Assembly: GCF_010614805.1 (NCBI RefSeq)
Contig: NZ_JAAFZC010000001.1
Span: 124,001-188,000, forward strand
Direction of reading: 5' to 3'
Source: Pseudooceanicola aestuarii
GTDB lineage: Bacteria; Pseudomonadota; Alphaproteobacteria; Rhodobacterales; Rhodobacteraceae
DNA length: 64,000 nucleotides
In this document: piece after piece, positions 60,505-64,000 of the stretch
Layout of the letters: each line of letters begins with the position of its first letter
Numbering within the stretch: the stretch's first letter is position 1
Notes under the pieces: model-generated
Seen by the model: only the letters and a program-made list of their open reading frames with translations
What the model was told of the DNA's origin: nothing
The model's database searches: none
Translations under genes and position numbers: made by a program

Positions 60505-61548
60505 TCAGACGTAGCCCAGGTCGGACATCAGGGACATGTAGATGTCCTTGGCCTTGGCGGCGTATTCGCCTTTTTCCGCCTCGGCGTTCATGATGTTCGT
60601 GGAGGCCTCCGCCAGCACCTGCAACACGTCGTCCGGCAGGGTCATGACTTCGAGACCCTCGTTCGCCTTGCCTTCGGAGATGGCGATCACCTCGGCATGG
60701 CTGTATTCGGCCGACCGCTGGAAGAACCGGACTTCCATCAGATCCAGCAGCGCCTGGCGCAGGTCGTCGTCCAGGCTGTCCAGTTCGGATTGGTTGACGA
60801 TCCAGCTGTCGGTGGTCTGACCCAGGGCGGGCTTGTAATGGTATTTGCAGACTTCCCACAGGGACATGGATTGCGCGCCCACGGCCGCACCCCAATGGGC
60901 GCCGTCCACCACGCCGGAGGACAGGGATTGGTAGAGTTCCGAGCCGGGGATGTATTGCGGCGCGGCGCCTGCGGATTGCAGGTAGTCCAGCATCGCCCCG
61001 GAGGACCGGATTTTCAGGCCACGGAAATCATCCGCGCTTTCGATCTTCTTGGACACGACCATTTCGACCGGAAGGACTTTTTCCGACATCAGCAGGACGC
61101 CGTCCTCGGCCAGTTCCTCGTTGATCAGGTCTTCCAGGCCCAGATTCTTCACAGCGTGCTGCATTTCCCAGCTGGCACGGAAGGTGCCCGGGATGCCGTA
61201 GATAAAGTTCGCGGTCGTCGCGTGATCCTGGATGTAGGACGCTGCGATGGAACCCATGGGCACGACGCCCTTGCGCACGATGTTGAAGATATCCGGGCCT
61301 TTGGCGAATTCGCCGGCGCCGAAGGTTTCCAGCTTGAAGGCGCCTTCGGTGCGCGCGTCCAACTGCTCGGCCAGCACGGCCAGGCTGCCGGAGAAGGAGC
61401 TGGACGCCTTGGGCCAGTGCGATTGCACGCGCCAGGTCACCTTGCCCTGCGCCAGGCCCTTGCCCACCAGGGCGGGGGTCGCGACGGCCGCGACAGCTGC
61501 GCCGCGCAGCAGGGCGCGACGATTCACTTGGGTTTTCTCGATGGTCAT
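60505..61548 (-). CDS. dctP: TRAP substrate-binding protein, 2-oxoacid-type subfamily
   Basis: This 347-residue periplasmic receptor has a twin-arginine-type signal (NRRALLRGAAVAAVATPALV). The mature part opens VTWRVQSHWPKASSSFSGS and includes DFRGLKIRSSGAMLDYLQSAGAAPQYIPGSELYQSL and VVDGAHWGAAVGAQSMSLWEVCKYHYKPAL, resembling TakP of Rhodobacter, which binds alpha-keto acids. The conserved Arg in GLKIRSSG should hold the carboxylate. GGAGG stands 5 bases before ATG 61548. It leads dctP-dctQ-dctM and is divergent from a TetR gene. Confidence 0.92.
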   Translation of the reverse strand: MTIEKTQVNRRALLRGAAVAAVATPALVGKGLAQGKVTWRVQSHWPKASSSFSGSLAVLAEQLDARTEGAFKLETFGAGEFAKGPDIFNIVRKGVVPMGSIAASYIQDHATTANFIYGIPGTFRASWEMQHAVKNLGLEDLINEELAEDGVLLMSEKVLPVEMVVSKKIESADDFRGLKIRSSGAMLDYLQSAGAAPQYIPGSELYQSLSSGVVDGAHWGAAVGAQSMSLWEVCKYHYKPALGQTTDSWIVNQSELDSLDDDLRQALLDLMEVRFFQRSAEYSHAEVIAISEGKANEGLEVMTLPDDVLQVLAEASTNIMNAEAEKGEYAAKAKDIYMSLMSDLGYV

Positions 61549-61797
61549 AGATGCCTCCCTCAACCATTCGGATGGGGGGCCTCCCCTCGGTGACCCCCTG
61601 CGTGCAGACACGGCAATAACCGGCCGACGGAGCGCCCGGTATCCTCCCGTCGAACTCAAGAGAACACTTTTTTACTCACGCGTCAACGAATCCGCGATAT
61701 GTTGTCTTTCAGGCAGCACAGCCCCGGTTATATTCCGCAGAGCGGTTGACGGCGGGAGAGATTTGATGCTGATCCGCGACAGGCCAAGGGAGAGGGT

Positions 61798-62412
61798 ATG
61801 GCAAACTGGAACGGCGCAGTCGCCACACGGGAGGAAATCCGCGAGCTGAAGCGGCGGGCGGCGGTGCGCGTGGCGGCACGGATCTTCAACGAAAAGGGCT
61901 ATCACGCCACCTCGCTGGACGAGATCGCGGACGAGATCGGCGTGACCAAGACGGCCCTGTATTACTATTTCCGCAACAAGGAGCAATTGCTCTACGAATG
62001 CTTGAAGATGACCTATGACAGCGGGCAGGAGGCCCGGCTTGCGGCGGAGAAACTGAACGGTTCCGCCTTTGAAAAGCTGCAATATTTCTACCGCTCCTTT
62101 ATGGAACAGCTGATCGAGGAGCGCGGCGCCTACACCACCACCGCCAATATCCGTGCCCTGCCCGAAGACCACCAGGCAGAGGTGATGGATCGCCGCCGCC
62201 AGTTGGAAGCCTACACCCGGATGCTGCTGGAAACCGCCATCGCGGACGGCGCGGTACGGCCCCTCAACGTGACCGCGACGTCCAGCTATTTCCTGGGGTC
62301 CATCAACTGGTTGCTGCGCTGGCGGGTGGAAGAAGAAGAGATGTCCGCCCGCGACACGGCCGAGACCTTCCTGGACCTGTTCATCAACGGCATAGCCCTG
62401 CCTGCCGGTTGA
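61798..62412 (+). CDS. TetR-family transcriptional regulator
   Basis: This 204-residue regulator has its helix-turn-helix at about residues 30-66 (FNEKGYHATSLDEIADEIGVTKTALYYYFRNKEQLLYECL). The C-terminal ligand domain resembles the KstR/FadR-like TetR_C group (FYRSFMEQLIEERGAYTTTANIRALP, GSINWLLRWRVEEEEMSARD). It is divergent from the TRAP operon, with a 249 bp shared promoter gap, so it probably controls the transporter and perhaps the decarboxylase gene downstream. Confidence 0.92.
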   Translation: MANWNGAVATREEIRELKRRAAVRVAARIFNEKGYHATSLDEIADEIGVTKTALYYYFRNKEQLLYECLKMTYDSGQEARLAAEKLNGSAFEKLQYFYRSFMEQLIEERGAYTTTANIRALPEDHQAEVMDRRRQLEAYTRMLLETAIADGAVRPLNVTATSSYFLGSINWLLRWRVEEEEMSARDTAETFLDLFINGIALPAG

Positions 62413-62586
62413 TCGCCCCGGCCGGCCGGCGGCCCGGCCACCTGCCCCACCGGTCCTGCCCCTGAGCTTGACGCGCCGGTCAATTGCCGGGTCCGGTCAG
62501 GACGCGGACTTACCCACAGGTCAAATTGCCCTTGCGGCGGCGCGGGTCGCCCTTAGGATGGCGCTGAAACAACGGAGGATTACGTG

Positions 62587-64000
62587 ATGAACGGCGCGGA
62601 CAAGGTGGTCGAAGCCCTGGCGGACGAGGGGATCGACCTCTGCCTTACCAATCCCGGCACGTCCGAGATGCATTTCCTCGCCGCGCTGGATGCCCGCCCG
62701 GATATCCGCCCGGTGCTGGCCTTGCAGGAGAACATCGCCACCGGCGCCGCCGACGGGTTCTTTCGCATCGCCGGGCGCCCGGCCTCCACGCTGCTGCACC
62801 TTGGGCCGGGGTTGTCGAACGGGCTGGCCAACCTCCATAACGCGCATCGTGCAATGTCCGCCGTGGTCAATATCATCGGCGATCATGCCACCCATCACCG
62901 CAAGCTGGACGCGCCCCTGACTTCGGACATCGAAGGGCTGGCGGCGCATCTGTCGGCCTCTGTCCGCACCGTCCAGCCGGGCCATGGCGCCAAGGCCGAA
63001 ACCCGCGCCGCCGTGGCGGAGGCCGCAGCCGGCCGGCCGGGCATCGCCTCCCTTCTGTTGCCGGGTGATTCCGCCTGGGACGACGCGGGCGACGCCGACC
63101 GTGAGGGCACGCCTGCGGCACCGCACCCCCGTGCGCCCGCCCCGGACGAGGCGACGCTGCGTGCCTGCGCCGAGGCGCTGCAACAGGACAATGCGGTGCT
63201 GTTCCTGGGCTTCGGCTCTGTCCGTGGCGAGGCGCTGGAAATCGCGGGGCGCATTGCCGCGAAGACCGGCGCGCGGATCATGGGACAAACCTCCAACCCC
63301 GTGACCGATCGCGGCGCGGGCCGGGTGCGAATCGAGCGCCTGCCCTTTGCCATTGATCAGGCCATTCAGGTGCTGTCGGATGTCGAACACATGGTGCTGG
63401 CAACATCCAAGGCCCCCGTCGCCTTCTTTGCCCATCCCGGCAAGCCCGGCGTGCTGACACCGGAGGGCTGCGAAATCCACGAACTCGCCCCGCCCCATGG
63501 CGACGCGACGGAGGCACTGGCCGCGCTGGCCGCCATTCTGGACGCCGCCGAGGCCGAGCCGCAGCGCAACGCGGCCCATATCCCGGATATCCCCGAAGGC
63601 AGGATCGACGCCCATGCCATAGGCTGCGTGCTGGCCAAGGCGATGCCGGAAAATGCGATCTTCGTGGACGAATCGATCACCAATTCCTTCCCGATCACGG
63701 CGGCGACAATGGGCGCCGCGCCGCACCGTCAGTTGCACAATCTGGGCGGTTCCATCGGGTATTCGCTGCCGGTGGCGATTGGCTGCTCCCTGGCGGAACC
63801 CGACGCCCAGGTGATCACCATCTGTGGCGACGGATCGGCGATGTACACGATCCAGGCGCTGTGGACCCAGGCACGGGAGAACCTGAACATCGTCACCATC
63901 ATCCTGGCGAACCGGTCCTACCGGATCCTGCAAGGAGAGGTCGAGCGGCTGGAAAAAACCAACCGGGGCAAGGCGATCACCGACATGCTGGACATCGGGC
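62587..64000 (+). CDS. ThDP-dependent enzyme, acetolactate synthase-like / benzoylformate decarboxylase-like (partial)
   Basis: At least 471 residues are present; the frame runs off the right edge. The N-terminal ThDP domain has DLCLTNPGTSEMHFLAAL and the activating Glu in LALQENIATGAADGF. The ThDP diphosphate motif is GDGSAMYTIQALWTQARENLNIVTIILANRSY. The first segment is closest to the PRK07586 group and to benzoylformate decarboxylase (NPGTxE), rather than to IlvB. It probably decarboxylates or condenses a 2-oxo acid. GGAGG lies 8 bases before ATG 62587 (GTG 62584 also possible). It follows the TetR gene at 174 bp. Confidence 0.85.
   Translation, partial: MNGADKVVEALADEGIDLCLTNPGTSEMHFLAALDARPDIRPVLALQENIATGAADGFFRIAGRPASTLLHLGPGLSNGLANLHNAHRAMSAVVNIIGDHATHHRKLDAPLTSDIEGLAAHLSASVRTVQPGHGAKAETRAAVAEAAAGRPGIASLLLPGDSAWDDAGDADREGTPAAPHPRAPAPDEATLRACAEALQQDNAVLFLGFGSVRGEALEIAGRIAAKTGARIMGQTSNPVTDRGAGRVRIERLPFAIDQAIQVLSDVEHMVLATSKAPVAFFAHPGKPGVLTPEGCEIHELAPPHGDATEALAALAAILDAAEAEPQRNAAHIPDIPEGRIDAHAIGCVLAKAMPENAIFVDESITNSFPITAATMGAAPHRQLHNLGGSIGYSLPVAIGCSLAEPDAQVITICGDGSAMYTIQALWTQARENLNIVTIILANRSYRILQGEVERLEKTNRGKAITDMLDIG

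Noticed and set aside
61549..61797. ATAACCGG / CCGGTTAT inverted repeat flanking the dctP-tetR promoter gap
   Set aside because: The arms are about 110 bp apart and only 8 bp long; too weak to claim as a TetR operator pair.
1..64000. CRISPR arrays, tRNA/rRNA genes, insertion sequences, integrases or prophage genes
   Set aside because: No regularly spaced repeats, cloverleaf-type sequences, transposase or integrase motifs were found on reading the window.

Overview
The window is a GC-rich chromosomal stretch with tightly packed genes. It looks like a member of the Rhodobacteraceae (Roseobacter/Paracoccus type Alphaproteobacteria). The reasons are a phaZ-phaC-phaP-phaR polyhydroxyalkanoate locus in the Rhodobacter/Paracoccus arrangement, an HvrA-type H-NS protein, a fused trpE(G), a glyQ-DUF6446-glyS operon, many ABC/TRAP importers with twin-arginine-type signal peptides, and a short intergenic repeat of a kind I recall as common in Rhodobacterales. 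No tRNA, rRNA, CRISPR array, prophage or insertion sequence was seen.

Layout. 1-7922 (mostly minus): a two-part FolB cut by the window edge, a SleB-type cell-wall hydrolase, then glyQ, a DUF6446 membrane protein, glyS and a PPDK-like protein whose ATP-grasp half looks degenerate. 8098-17073 (plus): a SPOR-like/peptidoglycan-binding protein with a trypsin-like domain that has lost its catalytic triad; a YcjX-type P-loop protein, a GNAT acetyltransferase and a TIGR01620/YcjF-type membrane protein in overlapping frames; ileS, flanked by inverted copies of a roughly 65 bp repeat; and an O6-alkylguanine methyltransferase. 17123-23254: the PHA cycle (depolymerase, synthase, phasin, repressor), with CTGC-N3-GCAG candidate PhaR operators in all three intergenic regions, followed by a LysR regulator.

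23400-35593: a reductive pyrimidine catabolism region. It has preT and preA (dihydropyrimidine dehydrogenase), hydA (dihydropyrimidinase), a beta-ureidopropionase-type amidase, an NMT1-type ABC importer with two permeases, a small lipoprotein and a GNAT enzyme. A divergent RutR-like regulator sits next to an operator almost identical to the E. coli RutR consensus. 35784-44188: an orphan isochorismate synthase, a second NMT1/Ssu-type ABC importer, hvrA, trpE(G) and a panE-like reductase.

44352-64000: an accessory-looking catabolic region. It contains a complete branched-chain-type (Liv) ABC importer with a VOC protein in the operon, a group A flavin monooxygenase, a nitronate monooxygenase, an RcnB-type protein, a nitroreductase, an acyl-CoA ligase, an orphan form II CoxL-like molybdenum hydroxylase large subunit, a 2-oxoacid-type TRAP transporter with a divergent TetR regulator, and a ThDP-dependent decarboxylase/acetolactate-synthase-like enzyme cut by the right edge. 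Together these suggest uptake and breakdown of aromatic, nitro or 2-oxo acids, but no substrate can be read from the sequence alone. Alignments mentioned here were made by eye; no database search was run.
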